Shown here piece after piece: positions 1 to 8,239 of a stretch of DNA of 64,000 nucleotides. This DNA comes from Anaerolineae bacterium (GTDB taxonomy: Bacteria > Chloroflexota > Anaerolineae > Aggregatilineales > Phototrophicaceae). The stretch covers positions 1-64,000 of the forward strand of contig JALHNB010000004.1 of the NCBI GenBank assembly GCA_022843745.1, in the 5' to 3' direction. A program made the translations under genes and the position numbers. A model generated the notes under the pieces. The model was not told the origin of the DNA. It worked only from the letters and a program-made list of their open reading frames with translations, and ran no database searches. Positions within the stretch are counted from its first letter, which is position 1. The number at the start of each line of letters is the position of its first letter.

Positions 1-2
1 GC

Positions 3-95
3 GTTAAAGTCCTGTGGCGCGGTTGGACACGCCTCCAGGACATTGCCCAAACTTGGTCTATTTTTCACCCTCCCCAAGATGTGGGTAATGTATAG
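3..95 (+). CDS. C-terminal fragment of an unidentified gene running in from upstream
   Basis: Reading from base 3, an open frame of about 30 codons runs to a TAG at 93-95. It has a protein-like composition rich in Trp, Arg and Gln (it contains LWRGWTRLQDIAQTW). It has no start inside the window, so it would be the 3' end of a gene cut by the window edge. The Trp/Arg-rich tail is reminiscent of the ends of some transposases, but that is only an impression. Bases 96-174 hold nothing I can name. Confidence 0.3.
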   Translation, partial: VKVLWRGWTRLQDIAQTWSIFHPPQDVGNV

Positions 96-174
96 CTCGC
101 TTGCGGAGAGGGGAGAAAATCCAGGTTCGAATGCGGGAAATGGCGATGGGGGTTGCCCCTGCGAGAACGGTTCG

Positions 175-1134
175 CTATATCGCCGTCCAGAACGAGTCGG
201 AGAGGTATTTATAGCCGTTATCCGGGAACAAGGTCACGATAACCGCTGGCTCACCTGCTTCTGCTAATTCTTCGGCGACACGCAGCGCGGATACCATCGC
301 TGCCCCGGCGCTGATACCAACCAGATAGCCTTCTTCACGTGCCAAACGCCGCGTCATCACATACGTTTCTTCCGTACTAGCCGTGATTTCACGATCTGCA
401 AGACCCGCATCATAAATACCCGGCTTGATCGCTGTCGGGATATGCTTCAAGCCTTCCAGACCATGAAAAGCCGAGTCGGGCTGCATCGAAATAATTTGCA
501 CATCCGGGTTATATTCTTTGAGGCGGCGACCTGTTCCCATCAATGTACCTGTCGTACCCAGCCCAGCCACAAAATGTGTGACCGTACCGTTGGTTTGCTC
601 CCAGATTTCGACTCCTGTGGTGTGATAATGCGCCTGCCAGTTGGCGGGATTATTGTACTGATTGGCGTAAAAATATTTGTCCGGCTCATTTGCAACCAAT
701 TCGCGTACCGCCACAATTGCGCCATCCGAGCCTTCCAGCGGATCGGTCAGCACCAGTTCCGCGCCGTAAAGCCGTATGATGGCAAGGCGTTCCGGGCTGG
801 CGTTACCGGGGACAAACAACTTGATTTTGTAGCCTTTCGCTGCGCCGATCATGGCATAAGCGATTCCCGTATTGCCGCTGGTGCTATCGACAAGCGTTTT
901 GCCACTGCGGAACTCGCCTGCCAGTTCTGCCTGCTTGATGATGTTGTAGGCAGCACGATCTTTGACGCTGCCGCCGGGGTTCGTCCACTCGGCTTTGGCG
1001 TAAATGGCGATATTTTCCGGCAAATGGGCTGTGATGTGCCTGAAGCTGATAAGCGGCGTATTGCCGATTTGCTGTTCAAGTGTGACCGCTGATGCCGTGA
1101 CCTTCTGGCGTGTAGGATTGGATAGGGCGACCAT
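175..1134 (-). CDS. cysM: PLP-dependent cysteine synthase (O-acetylserine sulfhydrylase), CysM-like
   Basis: Makes L-cysteine from O-acetylserine and sulfide (CysM types can also use thiosulfate) in the cytoplasm. Visible motifs are NPGGSVKDR with the PLP-binding lysine near residue 45, TSGNTGIA (phosphate/substrate loop) and GISAGAA near the C-terminus. The NPGGSVKDRAA and AMIGAAKGY variants resemble CysM more than CysK. Length (319 aa) is normal for the family. The start is placed at the ATG at 1134 because a GAGG lies 6 bases upstream. A longer reading to 1242 would run through the leader terminator and is unlikely. The gene has its own promoter (1394-1423) and a T-box-like leader, which suggests control by charged tRNA-Cys. 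Confidence 0.9.
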   Translation of the reverse strand: MVALSNPTRQKVTASAVTLEQQIGNTPLISFRHITAHLPENIAIYAKAEWTNPGGSVKDRAAYNIIKQAELAGEFRSGKTLVDSTSGNTGIAYAMIGAAKGYKIKLFVPGNASPERLAIIRLYGAELVLTDPLEGSDGAIVAVRELVANEPDKYFYANQYNNPANWQAHYHTTGVEIWEQTNGTVTHFVAGLGTTGTLMGTGRRLKEYNPDVQIISMQPDSAFHGLEGLKHIPTAIKPGIYDAGLADREITASTEETYVMTRRLAREEGYLVGISAGAAMVSALRVAEELAEAGEPAVIVTLFPDNGYKYLSDSFWTAI

Positions 1135-1194
1135 TTTTCCTCTATGTGATTCGTTTTTTATCAGGATTATCAGGATGAACAGCCTATAAACAAT

Positions 1195-1239
1195 AAAAAA
1201 GCGCGAAACATCCACTATCTCAGGGACGTTTCCACGCTT
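1195..1239 (-). terminator. Leader terminator with T-box-like sequence upstream of cysM
   Basis: On the minus strand a GC-containing hairpin (5' arm AAGCG then GAAACGTCC, 3' arm GGATGTTTC then GCGCTT) is followed by a run of T. It lies between the cysM promoter and the cysM start, so it would stop transcription early. The 5' arm contains GCGTGGAAACGTCCCT, close to the conserved T-box 3' element (UGGN followed by A-C-G). The UGGA at 1231-1234 would pair with a tRNA ending UCCA. tRNA-Cys has U at the discriminator position, which fits the downstream cysteine gene. Confidence 0.6.
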
Positions 1240-1388
1240 CAAAATTGTCTTCGGCTTTTACAGGCTTATGGATAATCGTTTGAAGCTGTGGTTAACGCCC
1301 CAGCTTCAGACAGACACCAGCCAACATCATTTTATACATATTGAACTCGGTTGATTTTTGACTGCGACTTTGCAGCTTTTTGACTGCG
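1240..1388 (-). promoter_or_regulatory. 5' part of a probable T-box leader (tRNA-Cys-sensing) for cysM
   Basis: The region from the predicted transcript start to the terminator is about 190 nt long and has no ORF. It contains a strong hairpin (GAAGCTG...CAGCTTC, minus strand, around 1281-1306) that could be the stem III of a T-box leader. A UGC (Cys codon) followed by A lies near the 5' end, as a specifier would. A complete Stem I is not obvious by eye, and the 5' end contains two direct copies of a 14-base unit (TTTTTGACTGCGAY on the plus strand, 1355-1390). A simple attenuator is the alternative. Confidence 0.45.
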
Positions 1389-1393
1389 ATTTA

Positions 1394-1423
1394 AGTGTAA
1401 ACGAACGCGCATCGCTTTGTCAA
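1394..1423 (-). promoter_or_regulatory. Sigma-70 type promoter of cysM
   Basis: On the minus strand there is TTGACA (1418-1423), an 18-base spacer, then TACACT (1394-1399). This is a near-consensus -35/-10 pair. The predicted start of transcription is about 1387, giving a leader of about 250 nt to the cysM ATG, interrupted by the terminator at 1195-1239. Confidence 0.7.
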
Positions 1424-1569
1424 CGGATTCCGCGCTCTTTCCAATAGACACTCACAATACGCAAAGTCTTACGGTGTATCTGAAAGTTAACATTTGAAAA
1501 AGCTTAACGAAAATCAATTTAAAAAGGCTTTGATGTATCATTTGAGAGTCAATATTTAAAAGGTTGTTG

Positions 1570-1995
1570 ATGGAAAACAAAAATGACATCATTCAAGGCG
1601 CGGGTGTGCATCATATTGCAGTACAGGCGCGTGATTGGGAGCAGTCACGGCATTTCTACGAGGAAATATTAGGGATGCCATATGTAAGCACCATCGAAAC
1701 GCCTACCGAAAAATTCGCGTTTTTCAACATCGGTAATGGCAGCTATATCGAGTTATTTCACCCGAACGAATCAACGCCAGCACCCGACAGCCGCGCCGCC
1801 AATGACCCAGTGACACATTTCGCGCTGACCACCACCAACCTTAACGAAGTGATTGAACGGGTACGGGCAGCCAATGTTAAAATTACGGTTGAGCCATTCA
1901 GCATCGTGCTTGGGAACTGGGATACGACTGTTGCGTTTTTCGAAGGGCCAAATGGCGAGAGCATTGAGCTGTTTCAGGTGAACGCGGTCATTTAA
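1570..1995 (+). CDS. VOC/glyoxalase-fold protein
   Basis: A 141-residue single-module vicinal-oxygen-chelate protein. It begins with a short N-terminal tail and then has the typical start HHIAVQARDWEQSRHFYEEI. Later come a metal-site-like Glu in YIELFHP and the closing GPNGESIELFQ, which fits two beta-alpha-beta-beta-beta units. Such proteins include glyoxalase I, epimerases and dioxygenases; the substrate here is unknown. The start is the ATG at 1570 with AAAAGG upstream; two TTG codons just before it (1564, 1567) are in frame but too close to the ribosome site. It is divergent from cysM and has its own upstream region. Confidence 0.75.
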   Translation: MENKNDIIQGAGVHHIAVQARDWEQSRHFYEEILGMPYVSTIETPTEKFAFFNIGNGSYIELFHPNESTPAPDSRAANDPVTHFALTTTNLNEVIERVRAANVKITVEPFSIVLGNWDTTVAFFEGPNGESIELFQVNAVI

Positions 1996-2168
1996 GCTTG
2001 AGGTGTTTCAGGTAATCGCCACAATTTAAGCTGGATTTAAAGATATTTAGGTTGCCAATAACCATGCACTTTACAAGAGGTGCTACTGTGATGACAGCGA
2101 TAAAAATTGCAATCGTCGATCCGACGACAACGAAAAAATCGCAGTAGTCTATCTTAAGTAGAGGAGAA

Positions 2169-3008
2169 ATGGTTCAAATGCGTAAGTTTATTGTAATTGG
2201 CATCATGATATTCGCTGCGTTAACCGCCGCCGTGAACGTCATTTTTGCGCAAAGCACCAGCGAAACAGATACAACTGCGTGGCTGGGTGTCGCGCTTGCC
2301 GAAAATGACGGTCAAGTTGTGATTGCACAGGTTCAGCCGGATTCGCCCGCAGATGCTGCTGGTCTGCTGGCGGATGATGTGATTGTGACGTTCAATGGTG
2401 AAGCGGTGAGTTCTGCCAGCGACCTGAGCGACAAAGTAAAAGCCGCTGCATCAGGCGATACGGTAGAGATTGAAATCCTGCGCGATGACGAATCGCAGAC
2501 CATCGAAGTGACCCTGGGAAGCGCACCAACCAGAGGTTCGCGCGGGCCGTTGGGACTCAGCGCTGAGGAAGCTATTGATCCGCTGACCTTCGCTGAACGA
2601 CTGTTGAACGCCGACCTGGAAACAGCCGATGGTGGCTACACAGTTGTCGATGTGCTGGTCAATATCAATCCCTTCACCCTGGAAGAAGGCGATCTCGTAA
2701 CAGCGCTTAACGGGCAGAATATCACTGAGTTGGATTTATCGACGCTGCGTGATACGATGCCACAGATGGATCAACCCGCATTGACGCTCTCGGTGACACG
2801 TGCTGGTGAGGAAATCACCCTCGAAAGCGCGATGATCGGACGCGGTTTCGGTTTTGGCCCCGGCAACCGTGATGGTTTTGGACGCGGCCCCGGTGGACAG
2901 GATGGGCGCGGCCCCGGCAGTCGGGGCGGCTCAGATCGTCCCGATGCGCCACCTGCACCGCCAGTACCGGATGACGCAAGTGCCGATGCGCCTGCGGGAC
3001 AACCGTAA
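2169..3008 (+). CDS. Secreted PDZ-domain protein with Gly/Arg/Pro-rich tail
   Basis: A 279-residue exported protein. Residues 1-28 are a signal peptide ending ...IFAQ. A PDZ domain follows at about 38-118 (WLGVALAENDGQ, SPADAAGLLADDVIVTFNGE), of the kind that binds exposed C-termini in HtrA-type proteases. A second, weaker PDZ-like segment follows (residues about 130-220). The last 60 residues are low complexity: Gly-Phe-Gly/Pro-Gly-Asn repeats, then Pro-Ala-Asp. No protease domain is present. The next gene (3075) is an HtrA protease, so this may be an accessory substrate-recognition factor; that is inferred from proximity. AGGAG at 2162-2166 serves either the ATG at 2169 or the one at 2178. 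Confidence 0.75.
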   Translation: MVQMRKFIVIGIMIFAALTAAVNVIFAQSTSETDTTAWLGVALAENDGQVVIAQVQPDSPADAAGLLADDVIVTFNGEAVSSASDLSDKVKAAASGDTVEIEILRDDESQTIEVTLGSAPTRGSRGPLGLSAEEAIDPLTFAERLLNADLETADGGYTVVDVLVNINPFTLEEGDLVTALNGQNITELDLSTLRDTMPQMDQPALTLSVTRAGEEITLESAMIGRGFGFGPGNRDGFGRGPGGQDGRGPGSRGGSDRPDAPPAPPVPDDASADAPAGQP

Positions 3009-3015
3009 TTAACAA

Positions 3016-3048
3016 AACCTGCATGGAGAAAGTGTCTCCATGCAGGTT
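3016..3048 (+). terminator. Hairpin between PDZ gene and htrA
   Basis: A perfect 14-bp stem (AACCTGCATGGAGA with its complement) with a 5-base loop lies eight bases after the PDZ stop codon. The T tract after it is weak (CATTTAT). It could be a terminator, or an mRNA-stabilising hairpin that lets some transcript through to htrA 27 bases further on. Confidence 0.65.
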
Positions 3049-3074
3049 CATTTATATCAACAGGAGTATTGAAA

Positions 3075-4172
3075 ATGTTTTTGCACCGCCGAATGATGCG
3101 ACTATTTATCGTCAGCTTGATTTTGGTTTTAGTGATGATCGGCGCAAATATCAGCGGCGGTCTTTTCAGTTATTCGTCTGTCTCCGCACAGCAGATTGGC
3201 GACTTCAACACCTACACTCAGATTTATCAGCGAGTCAGTCCCTCTGTGGTCGCGATTCAGGTCACGGTTACGGGGCGCAATGGTCGTGTCATTGGCAGCA
3301 GCACTGGCTCTGGTTTCGTGATCGACACCGAGGGGCATATTGTCACGAATAACCACGTTGTCGATGAAGCCAGCTTTATTGAAGTCGAATTTTATGATGG
3401 GACATTAGCAGAAGGCCGGGTTGTCGGTCTTGATCCGGATTCTGATCTGGCGGTGATTGACGTGAATATTCCCACTGAGAAGTTATTCCCAATCGCATTT
3501 GGCGACTCGAATGCACTGGTGGTTGGGCAGCCCGTTGTAGCAATTGGCAGCCCATTTGGTCAGGACTGGACGCTGACAACAGGCATCGTCAGCGGGCTTA
3601 ACCGGGTGCTGGAAGGCTTAACCGTTTACTCCATCGGTGGCGTTATTCAAACAGATGCCGCGATCAACCCCGGCAACAGTGGCGGGCCGCTGCTTAATCT
3701 CAATGGGCAAATTATTGGCGTGAATTCGCAAATTGCCACCGAGTCAGGCAGCAATTCCGGTGTCGGGTTCGCTATTCCCAGCAATCTGGTTCAGCGTGTC
3801 GCCAGAGAACTTATCCAGAGTGGCTCGGTTAATTACAGCTATATCGGCATATCCGGTCTGGATGTGACTCTCTCCATCATTCGAACACTCAATCTGCCAG
3901 ATAACACGCGCGGGATTGTGGTCAGCCAGGTGATAGCAGGCGGCCCCGCGTCCCAAGGAGGCCTGCGCACTTCAGAACTCACGAATAATACGAACAGTGC
4001 CGCAAATGTGGATGTCATTACAGCCATCAACGGAATAGCGGTCAAAGGCATGAATGAATTGGTTTCTTACCTTGCAGGCCAGACCATTCCGGGGCAAACC
4101 GTGACGCTCACGATCCTGCGCGATGGTGCGCAGCTCATTAATCTGCCTGTTGTGCTTAGTTCGCGTCCCTGA
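3075..4172 (+). CDS. htrA: HtrA/DegP-family secreted serine protease
   Basis: An envelope quality-control protease, 365 aa. Residues 1-38 form a signal/anchor sequence. The trypsin-like domain shows the full catalytic triad: His in TNNHVV, Asp in DSDLAVI and Ser in GNSGGPL. One PDZ domain at the C-terminus (about 255-360) carries the binding loop after YIGISG. One PDZ makes it DegS/HhoA-like rather than DegP-like. The start is the ATG at 3075 with AGGAG 8 bases upstream; an in-frame TTG at 3069 is too close. It lies directly downstream of a separate PDZ protein, and the two probably act together at the cell surface. Confidence 0.92.
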   Translation: MFLHRRMMRLFIVSLILVLVMIGANISGGLFSYSSVSAQQIGDFNTYTQIYQRVSPSVVAIQVTVTGRNGRVIGSSTGSGFVIDTEGHIVTNNHVVDEASFIEVEFYDGTLAEGRVVGLDPDSDLAVIDVNIPTEKLFPIAFGDSNALVVGQPVVAIGSPFGQDWTLTTGIVSGLNRVLEGLTVYSIGGVIQTDAAINPGNSGGPLLNLNGQIIGVNSQIATESGSNSGVGFAIPSNLVQRVARELIQSGSVNYSYIGISGLDVTLSIIRTLNLPDNTRGIVVSQVIAGGPASQGGLRTSELTNNTNSAANVDVITAINGIAVKGMNELVSYLAGQTIPGQTVTLTILRDGAQLINLPVVLSSRP

Positions 4173-4215
4173 AAATTCAATGGCAGTAAAATTACCTGAG
4201 TAAGGTAGGCCAGAA

Positions 4216-4258
4216 AACAATATCCCTCGAAACCATTGCTGATATGAGGGATATTGTT
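4216..4258. terminator. Bidirectional terminator between htrA and the acidic repeat protein
   Basis: A perfect 13-bp stem (AACAATATCCCTC and its complement) closes a 17-base loop between two convergent genes. A/T-rich flanks on both sides suit termination from either direction. Confidence 0.7.
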
Positions 4259-4282
4259 GCAATATGTTAAACGAAGTGAAGA

Positions 4283-5281
4283 TTACTCTTTAATGGTCAG
4301 GCTGCTGAGAATCAGCAGGCTATCATCAATGATGTCTGATGGAATGTCATCATCGCCATCTACCGGATAAATTTTCCCATAGATGAATGAGCCATCTTCC
4401 AGATACATCGTCACGAAAACCACTGGATAGCTTTCGCCTTCAAAATTATCCGTAAAATCAACACGAACGATGTCTAAATCATTAAATGTTGTTTCTTCGG
4501 CAGCTACATCGTCAAACGTGATATCTTCATCTGCCGTGAAGAATACAGCTTCCGTCGCGCCAATCAGATCATCTGACGGTATATCCTGCTCTTCAAGGTC
4601 TTCTGGAAAATAAAAGTCGAAATTCAGGTTGTAGTTGCCGTTAAAAAAGTAAGCAAGGTTATCGTCATTGTGGTCAAAATCCCAAGCCTCTGGTATAGAG
4701 AATTCGTATCCCTTTATAGGTTCAACCGTTTTAAGGTCTGCTTCGATAGTGGACAAACTGCTGAGGATGAACAAGCTATCATCAATGATGTCTGATGGAA
4801 TGTCATCATCACCCTCTACCGGATAAATCTTTCCGTAGATAAATGACCCATCGTCCATATACATCGTCACAAAAACCACTGGATAATTTTGACCATCGAA
4901 AGTATCCGTAAAATCAATGCGAATAATATCCAGATCGTCAAAAGTCGTTTCTTCTACATCCACATCATCGAACGTGATGTCTTCATCCACTGTGTAGAAT
5001 ACAGCTTCCGTCGCCCCAATCAGATCATCGAACGGTATCTCCTGCTCTTCAAGGTCTTCTGGAAAATAAAAGTCGAAATCAAGGTTATGGTCGCCATTAA
5101 AGAAGTAGGCGAAATTCTCATCATTGTAATCATAATCCCAACCCTCCGGCATGGAAAATTCGTATCCATCCACCGGTTCGACAACCGTCAAATCTTCATC
5201 CTGCGCAAATACGGTTCCGATGCTCATCAAACTGAAAACTGTTATCAACAGGAAAAAAATTGACGACTTTGTTCTATACAT
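4283..5281 (-). CDS. Secreted acidic protein made of two near-identical 152-residue repeats
   Basis: A 332-residue exported protein of unknown function. Residues 1-26 are a signal peptide (cleavage after VFAQ). The rest is two tandem copies of one domain of about 150 residues, starting at VVEPVDGYEFSMPEGWDY and again at TVEPIKGYEFSIPEAWDF. The copies also match strongly in DNA (period 456 bp), so the duplication is recent. Both are extremely rich in Asp and Glu, with recurring aromatic motifs (AYFFNG, FDFYFPEDLEEQ, PVVFVTMY, GSFIYGKIYP). The fold looks like a beta sandwich similar to PsbP/Mog1-type or DUF1795-like proteins, but I cannot assign a family. TAGGAG supports the start. Composition is AT-richer than its neighbours. 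Confidence 0.75.
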   Translation of the reverse strand: MYRTKSSIFFLLITVFSLMSIGTVFAQDEDLTVVEPVDGYEFSMPEGWDYDYNDENFAYFFNGDHNLDFDFYFPEDLEEQEIPFDDLIGATEAVFYTVDEDITFDDVDVEETTFDDLDIIRIDFTDTFDGQNYPVVFVTMYMDDGSFIYGKIYPVEGDDDIPSDIIDDSLFILSSLSTIEADLKTVEPIKGYEFSIPEAWDFDHNDDNLAYFFNGNYNLNFDFYFPEDLEEQDIPSDDLIGATEAVFFTADEDITFDDVAAEETTFNDLDIVRVDFTDNFEGESYPVVFVTMYLEDGSFIYGKIYPVDGDDDIPSDIIDDSLLILSSLTIKE

Positions 5282-5459
5282 GGGTTTAACTCCTACGCAA
5301 ATAAGTGAGGGTAATAGCGCTCAAAATATCCTATAACAGGACAAGCTATCCAAGCGTTGATATTCCGCTCTAGCGTTGGCACAAAGGAGGTCTAATCCGA
5401 AGTTTGGCGTTTGAAGTTATCCCGGAGAATTTTGCGGTAAATAACACAGACAACTACAT

Positions 5460-7328
5460 CTAATCTAAGAGTGACCAATCCGTTATATTGCGCAGTATCT
5501 CCAGACGAAAGGCTGTCGGCCAGGCAACCAACCATTGTGAAACCTCAGAAGGGTTTCGTCCCCAGCGGGTATGATAAAAGCCTTCGTCCTGACCGCCAAC
5601 CGGACGTATTTTCCCCATCACGGTCAACGCTCCGTCAGATACGCCGATCATCCCATTCGCCCATAAAGCCAATGCTCGTTGTTTCCAGATGTCATTGCCT
5701 GTCAGTTCAGCCAGCTTGAGCAGCCCAGGAACATATGAAAGCCCATAGGGGTCTTGATGATGATGCTGGGTCGAAACCGACGTTCCGCCAAAAGTATCAT
5801 AATCCAGCTCCTGAAGCACAACTCCCTCCGGATAGTGAACGGTATGATGCCATTGCCATGTAGACAGATAATAAGCGGCATGTTCAGCCCACTTGAGATA
5901 TTGGGGATCAGCAGTGAGTTCATAGAGCGTAAGCCCAGACCGCAGCAGTGGCATTGACGATTCTTTGTCGATGCAGTGGGTATCTAATGCACCTGCCGCT
6001 GTGAATCCATCATTCAGCAAACCGAGCATGTAAAAGTGGAAGGCGCGTTCGGCTGTGCGGAGGTAATCCGCATGATTGGCAATCTGGTAGGCATCGAGGA
6101 GTGCTTGTATCAGGAAACAGCCGGTTGTCCCATCCGTCGCCACACAGACCCCATCACCGCTCCAGGCGCGACCAAGATTACCATCTTCGAATTGATGTGC
6201 CACGAAAAAATCACAGATGTCTAATGCAATTTGCTGATAATTCGGGCGTTCGATGCCGCACCGTTGGCTGAGTTGGTAGGCTTCGAAGAAGTAGTGCGCT
6301 GATGCGCCAAGATTGCAACCATCCTGAACCTCTTCCCGCTGTGCCTCGGATGTGCCGCTACGCGCCAAATGGCAGCGGAACAAGCCGTTCGGAAGCGGTG
6401 CATGAGTCGCCCAGCTATCGAGCGCCATCAGCCCTCGTTCCAACGAAGACTGAGTGCCGCTGCGGAGATAATCGTAGAGCAAAGCGTTTGCCAGCGATGC
6501 ATTTTGCCCACACCAGCCGATCTCATGTCGGTCATGCTGTGACCAGTGATCGTTTTCCCACCACAACCCCATAGAGAAGCCACAGAATTCATCGTCCGCA
6601 GTCCAAAGGCTTTCCTTCGCGTACTCTATTCCCCACTTCCAAATGGTTTCGCTGGAAAACCGAGGCTGATGCCGGTAGTTATGCTGTTTCCAGGCAATAT
6701 CCAACATTCTACGCCACGCCTGTCGCGGTTTGTGAACTGGCGTGAACACAAGATAAGCGACAATGGTGACTTTTTCTCCTGCCTCAAGCGAAAGCCTACT
6801 GGTATAAGGTGCGCTATAGCGATCACGCATGATATAAACCTGGGGTGTTTCAATCTCAGGCAGGACAAGACGATGGATCGTCTCATTATCAGAAGGGATG
6901 AGCGCACAAGAACCTTCAAATCCTTCCTGCGCGAACAGGGCAACCGACCAATTCATATTCTCGCTGTAGGTTCCGCCACTAACGGCTACTCGATGGTAAG
7001 CGAAAGTCCAGGGTTCCCCTTCAAGCGTGAAGCCTTTAATATCCTGTCCTGGTCCCCAGGGATTGCCATTGTAAGAAACAGAAGGGATCATTCCATAGGT
7101 CATCGGCTGCGGAACGATAAATTCCATCGTTAGCTGAACATCGTGTATGGATGCCAAACCGTAGAAGCTGCGAATCCAACAAAACACGCCGTCTTCGGTT
7201 TCTTTAACTTCATCGTCAACACGAATCTGATCGTGGGCATACGGCTCGATAACGCCGATGAATTGTTCGTTCGCATATAAGGCCTTGCCCTGCAACTCAT
7301 CTTTCCACGCAAACTGGCTGACACTCAT
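5460..7328 (-). CDS. Glycosidase-like protein with a C-terminal alpha/alpha-toroid (function unknown)
   Basis: A 622-residue protein without a signal peptide. The N-terminal third (about 1-205) is beta-rich, like a galactose-mutarotase/supersandwich domain. From about 215 to 615 the protein is a series of helical pairs with many Trp, Tyr and His residues (GLWWENDHWSQHD, YLSTWQWHHTVHYPEG), the layout of six-hairpin glycosidases, lyases and epimerases. I do not recognise a family signature and see no assured catalytic pair. A sugar-polymer-processing role is inferred from fold only. The start at 7328 has GGAG upstream on the minus strand. It is transcribed toward the acidic repeat protein, with about 180 bases between them that hold nothing I can name. 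Confidence 0.6.
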   Translation of the reverse strand: MSVSQFAWKDELQGKALYANEQFIGVIEPYAHDQIRVDDEVKETEDGVFCWIRSFYGLASIHDVQLTMEFIVPQPMTYGMIPSVSYNGNPWGPGQDIKGFTLEGEPWTFAYHRVAVSGGTYSENMNWSVALFAQEGFEGSCALIPSDNETIHRLVLPEIETPQVYIMRDRYSAPYTSRLSLEAGEKVTIVAYLVFTPVHKPRQAWRRMLDIAWKQHNYRHQPRFSSETIWKWGIEYAKESLWTADDEFCGFSMGLWWENDHWSQHDRHEIGWCGQNASLANALLYDYLRSGTQSSLERGLMALDSWATHAPLPNGLFRCHLARSGTSEAQREEVQDGCNLGASAHYFFEAYQLSQRCGIERPNYQQIALDICDFFVAHQFEDGNLGRAWSGDGVCVATDGTTGCFLIQALLDAYQIANHADYLRTAERAFHFYMLGLLNDGFTAAGALDTHCIDKESSMPLLRSGLTLYELTADPQYLKWAEHAAYYLSTWQWHHTVHYPEGVVLQELDYDTFGGTSVSTQHHHQDPYGLSYVPGLLKLAELTGNDIWKQRALALWANGMIGVSDGALTVMGKIRPVGGQDEGFYHTRWGRNPSEVSQWLVAWPTAFRLEILRNITDWSLLD

Positions 7329-7400
7329 GTCATTGTTTCTCCATATACGACCACTGCCACATTCAGGTTTTCCTTATGTGAACATAGCACAAGAAAACAA

Positions 7401-7424
7401 AAACCACCCGAAACTGGATGGTTT
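7401..7424 (-). terminator. Terminator downstream of tRNA-Val
   Basis: On the minus strand AACCATCC - 6-base loop - GGGTGGTT is followed by TTTTTG. It lies 30 bases after the 3' end of tRNA-Val and in front of the glycosidase-like gene. Confidence 0.65.
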
Positions 7425-7453
7425 TACGTTTTTTTATATACGATACCGGAGTG

Positions 7454-7526
7454 TGGGCAATATAAGACTCGAACTTATAACCCCTCCCACGTCAAAGGAG
7501 TGCTCTGCCAATTGAGCTAATTGCCC
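7454..7526 (-). tRNA. tRNA-Val (anticodon GAC)
   Basis: A full cloverleaf can be folded on the minus strand. The acceptor stem is GGGCAAT/ATTGCCC and the D arm is GCTC/GAGC. The anticodon stem CTCCT/GGGAG has the loop TTGACGT (anticodon GAC, reading GUC/GUU Val codons), the variable loop has 5 bases, and the T arm ATAAG/CTTAT has the loop TTCGAGT. Length is 73, with discriminator base A. The 3' CCA is not encoded. Confidence 0.93.
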
Positions 7527-7606
7527 GGTTGTTAATGACCATAAGTATATCGAATTTGGCTGAGTTTGCAAGAGTTATTCTCAGGCGTCCTTCAGGTTTT
7601 ATGACT

Positions 7607-7921
7607 CTATTTGCTGCTTTCCGCTGGAGCAAAAAAGACGAGCAAAACCAGATCTTCTTCAATCTCCTTGAAACAATGCACCGCGTGAGCTGGAACAAAA
7701 ATGATCGTACCTGCTTGAACAGGCTGTGTTTCACCTTCGACTTCGATCTTCGCCTTACCGCTGACTACATAATACGATTCATCTTCATTGTGAGGCGATT
7801 GCGGGTCGATCCCGCCTGCTGACAATTTATACATCCCCATGCTCATCGCCTGGATTCGTAAGAATTCACCATAACTGCGATTCTGTTCTGCCGCCAAATT
7901 TTCAGCCTGCCATATTTGCAT
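7607..7921 (-). CDS. Small single-domain cupin protein
   Basis: A 104-residue cupin (double-stranded beta-helix). Cupin motif 1 is seen as PQSPHNEDESYYVVSGKAKI (metal ligands His and Glu). Motif 2 is seen as GTIIFVPAHAVHCF (third His). Such proteins bind a divalent metal and may be isomerases, dioxygenases or sensory domains. No substrate can be proposed. AAGGTG upstream supports the ATG at 7921. It is alone on its strand after tRNA-Val. Confidence 0.75.
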   Translation of the reverse strand: MQIWQAENLAAEQNRSYGEFLRIQAMSMGMYKLSAGGIDPQSPHNEDESYYVVSGKAKIEVEGETQPVQAGTIIFVPAHAVHCFKEIEEDLVLLVFFAPAESSK

Positions 7922-7934
7922 TTAAACACCTTTT

Positions 7935-7998
7935 GGATAGCATCATCAAGTAAATACTTATCTTCGGGATAGCATCATCGAATCAATATTTATGATGA
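7935..7998. repeat. Two-copy tandem repeat, period 32 bp
   Basis: Two adjacent 32-base units, each beginning GGATAGCATCATC, at 7935 and 7967; the remainder differs at several sites. They sit directly upstream of the cupin start. This is one of several such short tandem repeats in this window. Confidence 0.7.
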
Positions 7999-8239
7999 TC
8001 TTTCATCAAAACAAGAGCTAAGTTCTATATCCATTACAGACTTTACAATGTCACATCTTAAAAATCCCAGGTTAACACATGAGGGCATAAATTCCTGATG
8101 TCAAATTTGTCGGAAATAGCCAAAAACCATAGAGTAAAACGTGATACAATAAATAATCACAATTCTTAATCGCGCCTTTCTTGACTTTCCAGATGCAATT
8201 CCGTAAGATAACAGCAGTTATAAACCCAGGAGACAAACG
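7999..8239 (+). promoter_or_regulatory. Intergenic region with a possible extended -10 promoter for the DUF1269-like gene
   Basis: The 318-base gap between the cupin and the next gene holds the tandem repeat above and an AT-rich stretch. GTGATACAAT at 8141-8150 fits an extended -10 (TGnTACAAT). No good -35 is seen at the right distance. Nothing else recognisable was found in the gap. Confidence 0.35.

Noticed and set aside
2091-2147. 18-codon ORF with a fair ribosome site between the VOC and PDZ genes
   Set aside because: Too short, no similarity recognised, and no conserved context. It may be a leader peptide but nothing supports it.
6546-7133. 195-codon plus-strand ORF opposite the glycosidase-like gene
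   Set aside because: Shadow frame; the minus-strand protein has coherent fold features and a ribosome site.
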